Shown here: positions 16,824-25,979 of the stretch, piece after piece
Layout of the letters: every line of letters begins with the position of its first letter
Numbering within the stretch: position 1 is the stretch's first letter
Assembly (NCBI RefSeq): GCF_001426665.1
Contig: NZ_LMEY01000006.1
Location: 217,055-281,054, forward strand
Origin: Rhizobium sp. Root1334
GTDB lineage: Bacteria; Pseudomonadota; Alphaproteobacteria; Rhizobiales; Rhizobiaceae
Direction: 5' to 3'
DNA: 64,000 bases
Translations under genes and position numbers: made by a program
The notes under the pieces: generated by a model
The model's database searches: none
What the model was told of the DNA's origin: nothing
The model's input: the letters and a program-made list of their open reading frames with translations, nothing else

Positions 16824-19186
16824 ACTCGTCTCCGTCTATGCTGAAACACCGGCAACCAGTCTTCACGCCGGTCGCCCACTTCCGCCCGGATCGCGTCAGC
16901 GAGTTCCACGTTGGCGGTGCGGCCGGACAATATGGCGAGCTCGTCATCGAAGCCTCTAAGGTTCAGCTCTGCGACGACACTGTTATGCCCTTGCTTGACG
17001 ACGAAGCGTCGGCTTTCGACCGAGAGCTCACGTGAGACGAGCTCGAACTCCCGCCCGGTCAACTTGAATCCGTCGACATAGTCGACATGATTACCCCGCG
17101 GATTGGGAAGAAAGATTTGCGTCGGGCACTGCTCGATGATGGTGTGTGCGATCGGCGAGACAATGGCATCGCGCGGACTCTGGGTTGCAAACAACATCAG
17201 TCCGTTCTGTTTGCGGATCGTCTTGAGCTTGTTTTGTGCGAGGTCACGAAAACCTTCATCCTGCAGGGCCTTCCAGAATTCGTCGATCACGATGATGATG
17301 CGACGGCCATCGATCAGCTGCTCGATGCGGAAGAATAGATAGGCCATTACCGGCGTGCGGATTTCCTCATTATCGAGGAAATCCGTCATGTCGTAGCCGA
17401 TGAGTTTCGCATCGATCCCGATGTCGTCGGTGTCGTTGTCGAAGACCCAGCCGAGCGGCCCTCCCCGCTGCCACCGCCGTAACCGTGAAGCTGTGCCCTC
17501 GGGATCGGTGTTGTTGAGGAAGGTGCGCAAGGCTCCGATGGAGCGCCGGTCAGCCGGCAGATCCGCCAGGCCGTCAACGGCGTCGGCGATGTCGCGCAAC
17601 TCCGCAACTGTCAGCTCACGTTTTGCCGATCCGGCCAGCGTGCCGATCCACCGTGTGAGGAAAACCTTGTTTTCCGCGGTGAGCTCGATTGCCCGCAACG
17701 GCGCGCAGCCGGTGGCAAAGCCGTTTTTTAGTGGCAAGTAGCTGCCACCCGCTGCCCGGACGAATAGATCAGCGCCGCGGTCCTTGTCAAAGAAGACCAT
17801 GTGGGGATCATGCTTTTGGAGCTGGGAAAGCAGGAAATTCAACAGCACGGTTTTGCCCGTTCCCGAGGGGCCGCAGACGAAAGTGTTCCCGAGATCGCTG
17901 TGATGGAAATTAAAGTAGAATGGCGAACCCGACGCCGTCTTGAGCATAGCGACGGCGGGTCCCCATTCGTTGCCCTCTTTCTGGCCGGCCGGATAGGAAT
18001 GAAAAGGTGAAAGGGCTGCGAAATTTCGCGACGCGATGGCGCCCGATCTCGACCGATAACGAAAATTGCCCGGCAACTGTCCCCACCATCCCGCCTCAAG
18101 CCCAAGGTCCTCGCGAGCAACGACAGCGCCGCCGTTGGTGAGATAGGCGCGCGCTTTTGCCATGTGTCCGGTAAGTTGCTTCACCGAAGTGGCGAAAACC
18201 GCCAGCGCAAGATGGTGCTCGCCAAGCACGAATCGGTTCGATTCCAGATCGTCCATGGCCTCGCCAAGCTCCTCGATCTGCGATGCAGCCTTGTCACCAG
18301 CGCTGACCATCTGGTTTTGTTTCCGGCCCATGATGGTGCGGGCATCGGCTTTCGAGACAAACGCGAAGGACTGTGTGAGAATAAGCTCGAATGGCGCGGT
18401 CAGGATGCCGTCGAGCATGCCGCTGCGGGTCGTCGCCGGATACTCTTTGAACCCGAACATCCCGGCATAACGGCTCTCTGCCTCATGACGGATCTCGATG
18501 GTCTCGCGCCCGAATATCAACCGATCCGAATAGACTGCCGAGGATATCGTGCCCTCTGTCAACGGAACCCGCTCGCGCCGGCCGCCGACGATCTGGTGCA
18601 GGACTTCGCTCGGCTCGGAAAACAGGACGCCGTCCTGCTCGTAAAGGGACAGGACGCGGGGCTCGAAGCGGTTTAGGCCGGCCGTGACGTCGCAAACCTT
18701 GTCGCGCAGGTGCTTCAGGGCATCCTCGTCAACCTCGGTGCCGGCACGGCGTGCCGTGCGCAGCCGGGAAAGAAAGTTGGCGGCCTTTTCCAGGGGATCT
18801 CGACCGGGATGCCAGACAAGCGAAAGATAAAGATCGTTGCGAAACAGATCCTCGCCGATCATGCGCTTACGGTATCTCGCGTTCAGCCTTTCAGAAAAGG
18901 GATTGGCGAACTGTCCTTCCGGGTAGCCGTTGTCTCGACGTCGCACGACATGGGTCCAGAGCGCCAAGCGCTCATCGGCGATATTCCGGTAGAGTGTGTT
19001 GAGATTGCGGTGCAGCCCGTTGAGGTCCAGGGTGTCCGCGGTTTCGAAGGACACGCCCTCAAGAGCGATGATCACCATCAACGCTCTGGAATCAAGTGCA
19101 ATCGTTGCGCCGTCGATATGGCGGACTTGCGGAATGAAGGTTTCAGGTCCGAGTTCGCGGGACCGAAGCGTTGTGATGCTAGGCAA
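16820..19186 (-). CDS. virB4: VirB4 ATPase of the type IV secretion system
   Basis: A 788-residue ATPase, the usual family length. The Walker A loop CGPSGTGKTVLLNF lies near residue 440 and the Walker B IIIVIDEFWKAL near residue 635, followed by the motif MLFATQSPRDAI. It energises pilus biogenesis at the inner membrane. The start is a TTG at 19186 that overlaps the virB3 stop by eight bases; I see no better start. Confidence 0.95.
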   Translation of the reverse strand: MPSITTLRSRELGPETFIPQVRHIDGATIALDSRALMVIIALEGVSFETADTLDLNGLHRNLNTLYRNIADERLALWTHVVRRRDNGYPEGQFANPFSERLNARYRKRMIGEDLFRNDLYLSLVWHPGRDPLEKAANFLSRLRTARRAGTEVDEDALKHLRDKVCDVTAGLNRFEPRVLSLYEQDGVLFSEPSEVLHQIVGGRRERVPLTEGTISSAVYSDRLIFGRETIEIRHEAESRYAGMFGFKEYPATTRSGMLDGILTAPFELILTQSFAFVSKADARTIMGRKQNQMVSAGDKAASQIEELGEAMDDLESNRFVLGEHHLALAVFATSVKQLTGHMAKARAYLTNGGAVVAREDLGLEAGWWGQLPGNFRYRSRSGAIASRNFAALSPFHSYPAGQKEGNEWGPAVAMLKTASGSPFYFNFHHSDLGNTFVCGPSGTGKTVLLNFLLSQLQKHDPHMVFFDKDRGADLFVRAAGGSYLPLKNGFATGCAPLRAIELTAENKVFLTRWIGTLAGSAKRELTVAELRDIADAVDGLADLPADRRSIGALRTFLNNTDPEGTASRLRRWQRGGPLGWVFDNDTDDIGIDAKLIGYDMTDFLDNEEIRTPVMAYLFFRIEQLIDGRRIIIVIDEFWKALQDEGFRDLAQNKLKTIRKQNGLMLFATQSPRDAIVSPIAHTIIEQCPTQIFLPNPRGNHVDYVDGFKLTGREFELVSRELSVESRRFVVKQGHNSVVAELNLRGFDDELAILSGRTANVELADAIRAEVGDRREDWLPVFQHRRRRV

Positions 19187-19517
19187 GGTTCAGATCCCTT
19201 TCGTCGTAGCGTCTGGCGAGCCTCAGCGGAGTGAGCGTGGCGCCGCCCCAATAGGATGTGTTACGCGATCGCCCCCGGGTCTCGATCCACGACAGGAGGA
19301 TCCGGAACATGTTATGGTCGTGTTTGACGAGGGTGCGGAACACGACGTGAAACACGACGCCGACGAGTGCGTGGGCGATTGATCCCGCGCTGATATAGAG
19401 GATGGTCGTCAGCATGATGTTCAAACCCATTGCCTCCATTGTCACACCCGCGATCATCGCCGGGCGCGTGCAAGCAAGGAACAGTGTCTCTTCTTCAAGG
19501 GCGGGGTTGCTCGCCAT
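19179..19517 (-). CDS. virB3: VirB3 inner-membrane protein
   Basis: A 112-residue protein with the family N terminus (ETLFLACTRPAMIAGVTMEA) and two hydrophobic stretches (LNIMLTTILYISAGS, ALVGVVFHVVF). VirB3 associates with VirB4 in pilus assembly. The ATG at 19517 fits the family start; a much longer open frame upstream is a shadow of virB2. Confidence 0.92.
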   Translation of the reverse strand: MASNPALEEETLFLACTRPAMIAGVTMEAMGLNIMLTTILYISAGSIAHALVGVVFHVVFRTLVKHDHNMFRILLSWIETRGRSRNTSYWGGATLTPLRLARRYDERDLNLA

Positions 19518-19522
19518 CTCGC

Positions 19523-19822
19523 TTAGCTCCCGACGATGGTATTGACGAGTTCGGTGGCGCCGAAAATGCCGCCAATGCCTATAATCCAGAAGCCAGCGCG
19601 CCGCAGATCCATGTATCCAAACATCCAGGCAATGCAGATGATGATGACGGCGATGACCGCCAGCAGACGCGCAATGTTGCCCGTCAGCATATCGACAATG
19701 TTCTGCAATACGGTTTCGATACCGGCGGCCTGGGCAAAGGCCGGTTCGACCATGCAGGCAACGATGTTTGCCGCCATCAGGGACGAGGCCAAAATAGGGC
19801 GAAGGCTGATTTTTAAGCTCAT
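19523..19822 (-). CDS. virB2: VirB2 major pilin precursor
   Basis: A 99-residue precursor with a long signal peptide ending AFA, giving a mature pilin of about 70 residues with two hydrophobic helices (IARLLAVIAVIIICIAWMFG and AGFWIIGIGGIFGATELV). It forms the conjugative pilus shaft. Its ATG overlaps the virB1 stop. Confidence 0.93.
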   Translation of the reverse strand: MSLKISLRPILASSLMAANIVACMVEPAFAQAAGIETVLQNIVDMLTGNIARLLAVIAVIIICIAWMFGYMDLRRAGFWIIGIGGIFGATELVNTIVGS

Positions 19823-20480
19823 TCACTTTGCTCCGATCGTTCATTTTGAAACACCAGAACCGCGTATCCTCGCTGGGTGTTGAAGACATCCCACGATGCA
19901 ATCTCATCGGTCTGGGGGAGGAATCGTGTGGCAGATGAAGCCTCTTGAGTGCCTGCTGGCTCCTCAATGCGAGGCTTTTGCCCTGGTTCGCCAATGGTGA
20001 CAGACGCAAGGTTGGGCGACAGGCGAGACATTTCCTGACGGACCTGCACGTCGTAGTTGATCATCTTGCCGACGGACGGATCATCTCGTCCGTAATAGGA
20101 CTGGAGCATGATGGTTTCGGCTTGCGCGCCGTCGGCGCCCGCGCGCACGGCCAGACGATAGTAGTCGCCGAGGAGAGTGGCCGTTGCCTTGAGATTCAAG
20201 CAGGGGTCGAACGCCTCAGATATCGAGAGCTTGAGCCTGCGCAGCTCCTCCTTGCCCATACCGCCAAGCCCGATTTGAATGTCCTGGCGATCGGCCAAGA
20301 GAGAGGCGGCAATTTCAATTGCTTGCTCCTTCGATGTGGGTTGGCTTGCAAGCGGCGGGCCGCTGTTGATGCGAATAGCAAGGGGCTCGAAATGGCTCTC
20401 GAGGCTGACAACAGCGGCCAGCATCCTGGCTTCCGCTGCCGGTGCGCAGTTCTGTGCGAGTTCTACGAAAGCGGCACCCA
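19819..20480 (-). CDS. virB1: VirB1 lytic transglycosylase
   Basis: A protein of about 220 residues with the SLT fold: EARMLAAVVSLESHFEPLAI contains the ES pair with the catalytic Glu, followed by an AxxLL segment and MLQSYYGRDDPSVG. It cuts peptidoglycan locally for channel assembly. The start is uncertain; the ATG at 20480 lies three bases after the stop of the upstream gene, and no clear signal peptide follows it, so an upstream GTG is possible. The C-terminal 60 residues are extra to the catalytic domain, as in Agrobacterium VirB1. Confidence 0.82.
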
Positions 20481-20483
20481 TCG

Positions 20484-21023
20484 TCAGTACCAAACCCGCT
20501 GCGTTGCCGACCCGTCGATCGTGACATCGACATAATGGGGCTGCGATCGGACATTTGGGAGAGCGGTCGAATATGCCATGCACCGGACGTGCCCTCCCCT
20601 CCACTGCCAGTGGGGTGAATGGACAGAATTGGTGCCGGAATCGTAACTGTCCCTGCCACTGGAGCAAAACGCGTGGTTCACGTGCTGCGGGGAGGCCGAC
20701 ACGCAGGTAACCTGTCGGTCGTGGGAACCGTAGTCGCTCAGCAACCTGTAACCGGTATTGCAGTAATAGGGCTCGTAGCCTGGACGCGTACTGCGGAAGC
20801 CGACGCCGCTGCATGCCGGGAACGAATGCCCCTTGGCAAGCGCCCGCCACAGTTTCTGGATCGGAGGACGGCATTGGGCAAATTGAGTAGGGCTACCGGG
20901 ATTGGATAGGCACAGGACGACCTGACATCCCCAATCACTTGCTTGCACTTCACTCTCCGAAATAAGATAGGGTGATAGAACACAGCAAGCGCCCGCAAAT
21001 GCATTGAGCAGAAGGTTTTTCAT
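20484..21023 (-). CDS. Exported Cys-rich protein of unknown function, first gene of the virB operon
   Basis: A 179-residue protein with a signal peptide (MKNLLLNAFAGACCVLSPYL) and several Cys, suggesting a folded periplasmic or surface protein. The segment SDWGCQVVLCLSNPGSPTQF, then CRPPIQKLW, recalls small proteins encoded at the front of virB/trb operons (TrbM-like pattern of W-G-C-x3-CL). The ATG at 21023 has GGAGG seven bases upstream. Being the promoter-proximal gene it is probably co-transcribed with virB1-virB11. Confidence 0.7.
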   Translation of the reverse strand: MKNLLLNAFAGACCVLSPYLISESEVQASDWGCQVVLCLSNPGSPTQFAQCRPPIQKLWRALAKGHSFPACSGVGFRSTRPGYEPYYCNTGYRLLSDYGSHDRQVTCVSASPQHVNHAFCSSGRDSYDSGTNSVHSPHWQWRGGHVRCMAYSTALPNVRSQPHYVDVTIDGSATQRVWY

Positions 21024-21088
21024 GGACATGACCTCCAAAGAAAACGACGTCCCTCACAGAAGGGGTAAGCAGCCTTCTCGCGTCGCCA

Positions 21089-21110
21089 TACTGACTTATA
21101 TAACACAGTA
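21089..21110. promoter_or_regulatory. 22-bp near-palindrome in the rctA/virB divergent promoter
   Basis: TACTGACTTATATAACACAGT plus a final A matches its reverse complement at 18 of 22 positions. It contains an AT-rich TATATAA core fit for a -10 element. It lies 8 bp before the rctA-like start and 66 bp before the virB operon, so it is a likely operator for the regulator. Confidence 0.6.
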
Positions 21111-21117
21111 AAATAGC

Positions 21118-21474
21118 ATGACAAGAGCGCTTACCACCCAATGGCACAATCTCGCCTTCTCAGGATTGATCCTCCATGAGATCCTCGACCATCCACTTGA
21201 AGACGAAACGCCTCAGGCCAGACTGAAGCAGGTCGGCATGATGACGATCCTGTATAGTATGAATCAGGGACATCAAAAACTAACCCTCTCAAATATCATG
21301 GAAATAACGGCTTTGACGCGCACTGGAGTCAAGGAGACCGTCGATCTTCTGGTAAAGCGCGGGATGCTGAAAGAGACGCTCGTGAAGAACTCGATGGGTC
21401 GCGGAACGGCACGTCAGTTCGAGATTTCCCCGAACTTGATCGAGAAGCTTAGCTCCTTTGGAGCCGGCGGATAG
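21118..21474 (+). CDS. rctA: Winged-helix repressor of conjugal transfer, RctA-like
   Basis: A 118-residue winged-helix protein: helices with LSNIMEITALTRTGVKETVD (recognition region, about residues 58-77), then LLVKRGMLKETLV and the wing GRGTARQFEIS. It is transcribed away from the virB operon. In Rhizobium etli and the pSymA plasmid of Sinorhizobium meliloti, a small winged-helix protein RctA encoded beside virB represses virB and tra genes. Size, fold and position fit this protein. Identification is by context and general sequence, not by a unique motif. Confidence 0.7.
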   Translation: MTRALTTQWHNLAFSGLILHEILDHPLEDETPQARLKQVGMMTILYSMNQGHQKLTLSNIMEITALTRTGVKETVDLLVKRGMLKETLVKNSMGRGTARQFEISPNLIEKLSSFGAGG

Positions 21475-21518
21475 TTGAATTTTAAGTGGCTAATTTTTGA
21501 TTTAATCACCGCCAGAAC

Positions 21519-21537
21519 CGATGATCATTGATCATCG
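21519..21537. repeat. 19-bp palindrome downstream of rctA
   Basis: CGATGATCATTGATCATCG has perfect 9-bp arms around one central base. It lies 45 bp after rctA and has no T-run, so it may be a protein-binding site or a weak terminator. Confidence 0.55.
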
Positions 21538-21742
21538 CGTAATTGTGGGCGTCGGGCGGCACTCAACTCCATAAAAGATAGTAACGTAAACGGGCGTCGC
21601 CCGGTCCGGCTGCCAACGCAGCCGACGACTGCTTCGGCCCGCCCAAATCGCGGACCGGAGCGGCAAAAACATAGTAAAATCGCGCCATCCGCGCTCGCGG
21701 GGAGCCCGGCGCGAAGGGCGACGCCCATGCCGGGACTATCCG

Positions 21743-22234
21743 TCACGATTTCGAGGGAGAGGCTTTTTCCAACCGCGCAACGGCTTTGGGATCGGACGCC
21801 TGATTGTGCAGCGCGTTCCAATCATCGGGCGGATTGCCGTCATCCAGCATTCCCTTGAAGACCTTGTAGGCGTCCGTTTTGGAGCCGTAGGTTCGCAAGC
21901 TGTTCTCGTCATTCACCCAGGCGAAGATGATGATCTTGTTGGCGCTGCTGTAGCGGAAGAAGAGCCGGAAGCGGCCATTGCCGAATTTGGCGCGGAACCA
22001 GTGCTTGCGATCATCACCGAGGGTGGAGCCTTGGCGATAGATCGCCGCTGTCGGGTCCGATGGGAACGCGACGGTGACGAGCTGTACCAAGGCCGCGAGC
22101 AGTCTGGCGTCGGCGGTTTTCTGATAGTCCTCCGGCCTCTTGGCCTTGAGCGCGTCGACGGCCTCAATCAGCTTTCCCCACTGAGCGAGAAAGAGAGGAT
22201 GTGCGAGGACGGTCCAGCCATTGATCGTCAGCAT
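21743..22234 (-). CDS. yhaV: Type II toxin YhaV
   Basis: A 163-residue RelE-like ribonuclease of the YhaV family. Family features are the N-terminal NGWTVLAHPLF, then LLAALVQLVTVAFPSDPT, YRQGSTLGDDRKHWFRAKFG, RFRLFFRYSSANKIIIFAWV and DENSLRTYGSKTDAYKVF. YhaV cleaves RNA and is neutralised by PrlF. The ATG at 22234 is one base after the antitoxin stop, giving tight coupling. A 10-residue longer frame is less likely. Confidence 0.92.
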   Translation of the reverse strand: MLTINGWTVLAHPLFLAQWGKLIEAVDALKAKRPEDYQKTADARLLAALVQLVTVAFPSDPTAAIYRQGSTLGDDRKHWFRAKFGNGRFRLFFRYSSANKIIIFAWVNDENSLRTYGSKTDAYKVFKGMLDDGNPPDDWNALHNQASDPKAVARLEKASPSKS

Positions 22235-22235
22235 G

Positions 22236-22571
22236 TCAGATCGAGACGTCCCCCTCGATCTCGGCATCGAGATCGACCGTGATGCCCGCCGTCAGGGCAA
22301 CGGCCCTATCAAGCAAGGATTGCGGGAACGGGAGGACAGATTTCTCGGGGTGCTTGGCCATGTCCTGCGCGAGGAATTCGAGAAAACTGTCGATCACGGG
22401 ATCGGCGGTTTCGTCAAGTTCCGCCTTCTGGACATAGACACGGCGCTGGTCATCGACGAAAAAGGCAATGCGCCCGCCATAGTCAACGCCGAGCGCCTGC
22501 CGAACGGACTTCGGCACGGTTGTCTGTCCCTTGGCGGTGATGGTGCTTTCTTCTTTCAGTAGCGCTCCCAT
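22236..22571 (-). CDS. prlF: PrlF antitoxin, AbrB-fold
   Basis: A 111-residue protein with an N-terminal SpoVT/AbrB-type DNA-binding domain (STITAKGQTTVPKSVRQALG, residues 9-28) and a C-terminal toxin-binding tail (SFLEFLAQDMAKHPE, VDLDAEIEGDVSI). PrlF (SohA) neutralises YhaV and represses the operon. It precedes the toxin gene, the normal order. The pair may stabilise the plasmid. Confidence 0.92.
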   Translation of the reverse strand: MGALLKEESTITAKGQTTVPKSVRQALGVDYGGRIAFFVDDQRRVYVQKAELDETADPVIDSFLEFLAQDMAKHPEKSVLPFPQSLLDRAVALTAGITVDLDAEIEGDVSI

Positions 22572-22831
22572 GGCGGGCCTCCTAATTGGCTGAGCGAAAA
22601 GTAAGGAATAATTCTTACAAAGTCAAGAATTGCCTTGCCCGATGCGCTTTAACCCAGGCGCGCCTGCAAACGACGCTTAGCCCGGATTGGCGACCGGCAC
22701 TTCTTATGTTGCCCTTACTATCAGGTAACCGCGCGACGTAGCGAGCCCAGCAAACCTCAAGGCGAAATTGCCCGTGGGGCGTCCGCAACGGCTACGAAAG
22801 AACTTGGTGCGGATCGGCCGTGTGCCTGTTT

Positions 22832-24544
22832 TCATGGAGAGCTATTGGCGCAACGCTCGACGGCCTTAAGCCAGGTGACGACCGCGGCTGCCCCGGCATC
22901 CGGGCTGCCCATGGCCCGTTCTCCCAGATAACTCGCGCGCCCAAGTTTCGGAAACATTTTGCAGGTGGCCTGCATTCCTACTTCTGCGGCAACAACAGCT
23001 GCCTGCCACGCTACGTGCAGGCTGGCACCCGCTAAGATTTGCGCCATCAAAACATCGGCGGTTGGGCGTAATGCGTCGATCATCGTCCGGTCTCCGGGTT
23101 TTGCGCCACCAAGGTCGGTGATTGCTTCGACCGCCGAAGAAAAAGCACGAGCGATGTCGATCACAGTCGGCTGGTCATTCTTTTCCAGATGACGAGACGC
23201 ACGCAGCAGCGCCGTAGCGTAAAACGGGCCGGAACTGCCTGCGATGGTTTTTCTTACGACAACGCTCATCGTAGCTAAGCCACTCGATATGCTCGTAAAT
23301 GCGCGCTCGTCCAGCGCCAGCAAGCCTTCGGCGCCTCGGCGCATGCTAGCCCCGAGATCGCCGTCGCCGGCGATTGCATCGAGTCTTGCCAAATTATCCT
23401 CGGCCTCAATGAGCGCCCCCGCGACGCGGTTGACAATGTCACGGAGCTGTTGCCCTGCAGTACTCATTGTCGGAGTTGAATCTGATGACGTCACCACCTC
23501 TAGCCCCATCTCGCCAACGGTAACCGGATTGCGGTTGATTAGGCCGTTTGATGGCCAGGACGGCGCGTTCGCCGGTGTATCGAACAACTCAAGATCACGG
23601 TCCACAATACGCATCAGGGAAACAGAGAATCCTGGCATGTCGAGCGCTGACAAGAATGTTCCAGCCCATGCCCTAACGACTTGAATGTTTCTGGAGTCGA
23701 GCGTTTTCAGCACCGCACGCGAGACAATGGCAAGCTCCATCGGAGGCGTTGAACCAAGACCATTTATCAGTGCCACGACCTGATCACCGCGCCCCACCTT
23801 TCCATCCGCTTGAATCGCATCAATAACGATCGACGCCAGCGTATCGGCTGTCGCGAGTTCCATTCTGCGAATTCCAGGCTCGCCGTGGATACCAAGACCA
23901 ATCTCTATCTCGTTTTCTCCCACGGAAAATCCACGAGCTCCTGCTGATGGCAAGGTGCAGGAACCAAGCGCTACCCCCATGGAAGCAATCCGTTCAGAAG
24001 CCGATCTTGCGACCGCAGCGACGTCATCGAGCTTCAGGCCCAATGCCGCAGCAGCGCCAGCTTGCCGATGAACAAGGATGGTCCCTGCGATACCGCGTCT
24101 GCGATCCGCTGGAACAATATCGCTGAGTGCCACATCGTCGGCGACCACAACGATCTCGACGGGAAAGCCTTCCGCCCGGGCAAGCTCTGCCGCCAACCCA
24201 AAGTTCAACCGGTCTCCAGTATAGTTCTTGACGATGAGCAAAGCGCCAGCTGATCCGCTCGCCGCCCGGATCGCAGTGAGCACTGCGTCTGCGCTTGGCG
24301 ATGTGAACACGTCGCCAGCTACGGCGGCCGTTAGCATCCCCGCACCGACATATCCCGCGTGCGCCGGTTCGTGCCCGCTTCCCCCTCCGGAAATGACCGC
24401 AACATCGCGCTTGTTGAACTCCGGCAGCCCTGATCTGATGACGATGTTCTCGTCGGAGAGAAGGGAGTTTGCTGGCGAAAGGGCAACGATACCTTCAAGC
24501 AGTTCACGCACCGCATGAGCGGGGCTGTTCATTATTTTTTTCAA
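22832..24544 (-). CDS. Dihydroxyacetone kinase, DhaK-DhaL fusion
   Basis: An ATP-type kinase of 570 residues. The DhaK part (1-330) has ISGGGSGHEPAHAGYVG, KNYTGDRLNF, and GIHGEPG with the His that binds the keto sugar covalently. The DhaL part (about 360-570) has GDGDLGASM with the Asp residues that hold Mg-ATP, and GGAKPGDRTMIDAL. It likely phosphorylates dihydroxyacetone or a related keto-triose/tetrose. I favour the TTG at 24544, six bases after a GGAG and giving the usual KKIMNSP start, over the ATG at 24556. It is the last gene after the ABC transporter, 71 bp downstream, perhaps in one operon. Confidence 0.9.
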   Translation of the reverse strand: MKKIMNSPAHAVRELLEGIVALSPANSLLSDENIVIRSGLPEFNKRDVAVISGGGSGHEPAHAGYVGAGMLTAAVAGDVFTSPSADAVLTAIRAASGSAGALLIVKNYTGDRLNFGLAAELARAEGFPVEIVVVADDVALSDIVPADRRRGIAGTILVHRQAGAAAALGLKLDDVAAVARSASERIASMGVALGSCTLPSAGARGFSVGENEIEIGLGIHGEPGIRRMELATADTLASIVIDAIQADGKVGRGDQVVALINGLGSTPPMELAIVSRAVLKTLDSRNIQVVRAWAGTFLSALDMPGFSVSLMRIVDRDLELFDTPANAPSWPSNGLINRNPVTVGEMGLEVVTSSDSTPTMSTAGQQLRDIVNRVAGALIEAEDNLARLDAIAGDGDLGASMRRGAEGLLALDERAFTSISSGLATMSVVVRKTIAGSSGPFYATALLRASRHLEKNDQPTVIDIARAFSSAVEAITDLGGAKPGDRTMIDALRPTADVLMAQILAGASLHVAWQAAVVAAEVGMQATCKMFPKLGRASYLGERAMGSPDAGAAAVVTWLKAVERCANSSP

Positions 24545-24615
24545 AGTCCACTCCATGTTTTTTTAAATCGAGAGCCCGTCTGACGAGGGGCGTTACAATG
24601 ACAGCCCCGCCAGTC

Positions 24616-25332
24616 TCAACTCAGTGCCATGGCGTGCTTGACATCTGGCATCTTCGACACAGACCGTGGCGGATAACTGCGGAGGCGATGATCGATCACG
24701 CGCGCAATCACCGAGGCTGGCCATGCCATGAAAAAGTAGAGCAGCGCCGTGAGCATAAAGACCGGTAGCGGCAGAAAGCTCTCCGACATGATTTCCCGAG
24801 ATGCCAATGTAAGTTCAGGCACGGCAATCAAGGCGCAGATCGAGCTATCTTTCATCAGCGAGGTCAGATTGATCAGTAAGGGTGCCAACATATGCCGGAT
24901 CGCCTGGGGTAAAAGCACAAGCCAGAACGTCTGCAGCGGGGTCAATCCACTTGCGAGGGCAGCCTCTCTCTGGCCAGCTGGCAAGGCATTGAAGCCGGCA
25001 CGAAGCACTTCAGCGATATACGCAGCGTAAACGCACCCGAGCCCGATGATGCCCGCAAGCTTCGCCGGGAGCGTGAGGCCCGCGGCCGGAAGGGCAAAGT
25101 ACAATAGGTACAGAATGACCAGAATAGGTATACCCCGCGCAAGGGCTAGATAGATGCGGCCGAGAAGACGAACCGCGGCATTTTGGCGGGAGCGCAGATA
25201 TTCGAGCGCGAGGGCCATTAGCAGAGCGAGGCTAAAGCCGCCCGCAGTCAGTATAAGCGTCAGTTGCAGCCCTGCGATCATTCGCGGTGCCCAGTCGGTA
25301 ACGTTCTCATAAATGACTGAAAGAAAACTCAT
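24616..25332 (-). CDS. Polar amino acid/opine ABC transporter permease 2
   Basis: A 238-residue HisM/GlnP-type permease with about five membrane segments. The family sequence GCVYAAYIAEVLRAGFNALP, then GQREAALASGLT, is the coupling EAA loop that contacts the ATPase. Its ATG overlaps the preceding permease stop. With the partner permease it forms the heterodimeric channel for the substrate delivered by the binding protein at 26.8-27.7 kb. Confidence 0.92.
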   Translation of the reverse strand: MSFLSVIYENVTDWAPRMIAGLQLTLILTAGGFSLALLMALALEYLRSRQNAAVRLLGRIYLALARGIPILVILYLLYFALPAAGLTLPAKLAGIIGLGCVYAAYIAEVLRAGFNALPAGQREAALASGLTPLQTFWLVLLPQAIRHMLAPLLINLTSLMKDSSICALIAVPELTLASREIMSESFLPLPVFMLTALLYFFMAWPASVIARVIDHRLRSYPPRSVSKMPDVKHAMALS

Positions 25333-25979
25333 CGGACCTCCAAGCGCCGCTCCAGTAACGAAACGCCCTGCGCCACCGACATTGTGAGAAAGAGATAAAC
25401 AAGCGCCGCGGCGCCGTAGATGAACGCGGTTTCGAACGTCTCGTTGACCAGCTGCCGCGCATTGAACATGATTTCTGGCGCGGCGATCGCCGCAACGAGA
25501 GACGTGTCTTTGATGAGAGCAATCGCGTAATTGCCAAGCGAGGGAAGAGCGAAACGCAATCCCTGGGGCAGGATGATTAAGCGGAACGCTGCAAGGGGAG
25601 TCAGACCAATGGATGCGGCTGCTTCGGCCTGACCTGATGGAACCGCCTGAAACCCGGAGCGAAAGATGTCAATTGTAATCGCACCGCCGATGAGGCCAAG
25701 TCCGAGGATCGCCGCGACCATTGACGACAGCCGGAATCCCAGAGCAGCCAGTCCGAAGTACAACAAGAACAGGAAAGTGAGGCTCGGCACGTTGCGCAAC
25801 GCCTCGACATAGATGCGAACGGCCGCGTGAACGACGAAATTCGATGTGAGAAACGCGGCTGCGGATAAAGCGATGCCGATACAAAGAGCCACGGCCAGCG
25901 CGCCGGCCGTTACCTTAATCGTCGTCACTGCGCCGGAAAGCAATGCGTCAACGACTGCATTCATCAGCGAACTATCCAT
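25329..25979 (-). CDS. Polar amino acid/opine ABC transporter permease 1
   Basis: A 216-residue permease of the HisQ/OccQ type. The coupling loop is GGAITIDIFRSGFQAVPSGQ followed by AEAAASIGLTPLAAF. The ATG at 25979 overlaps the end of the ATPase gene by eight bases and has GGGAG upstream. Same operon as the other transporter genes. Confidence 0.92.
   Translation of the reverse strand: MDSSLMNAVVDALLSGAVTTIKVTAGALAVALCIGIALSAAAFLTSNFVVHAAVRIYVEALRNVPSLTFLFLLYFGLAALGFRLSSMVAAILGLGLIGGAITIDIFRSGFQAVPSGQAEAAASIGLTPLAAFRLIILPQGLRFALPSLGNYAIALIKDTSLVAAIAAPEIMFNARQLVNETFETAFIYGAAALVYLFLTMSVAQGVSLLERRLEVR

Noticed and set aside
21591..21727. GGGCGTCGCCC and its reverse complement about 125 bp apart
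   Set aside because: An 11-bp GC-rich inverted pair at that distance may occur by chance in such DNA; no further pairing between was seen.
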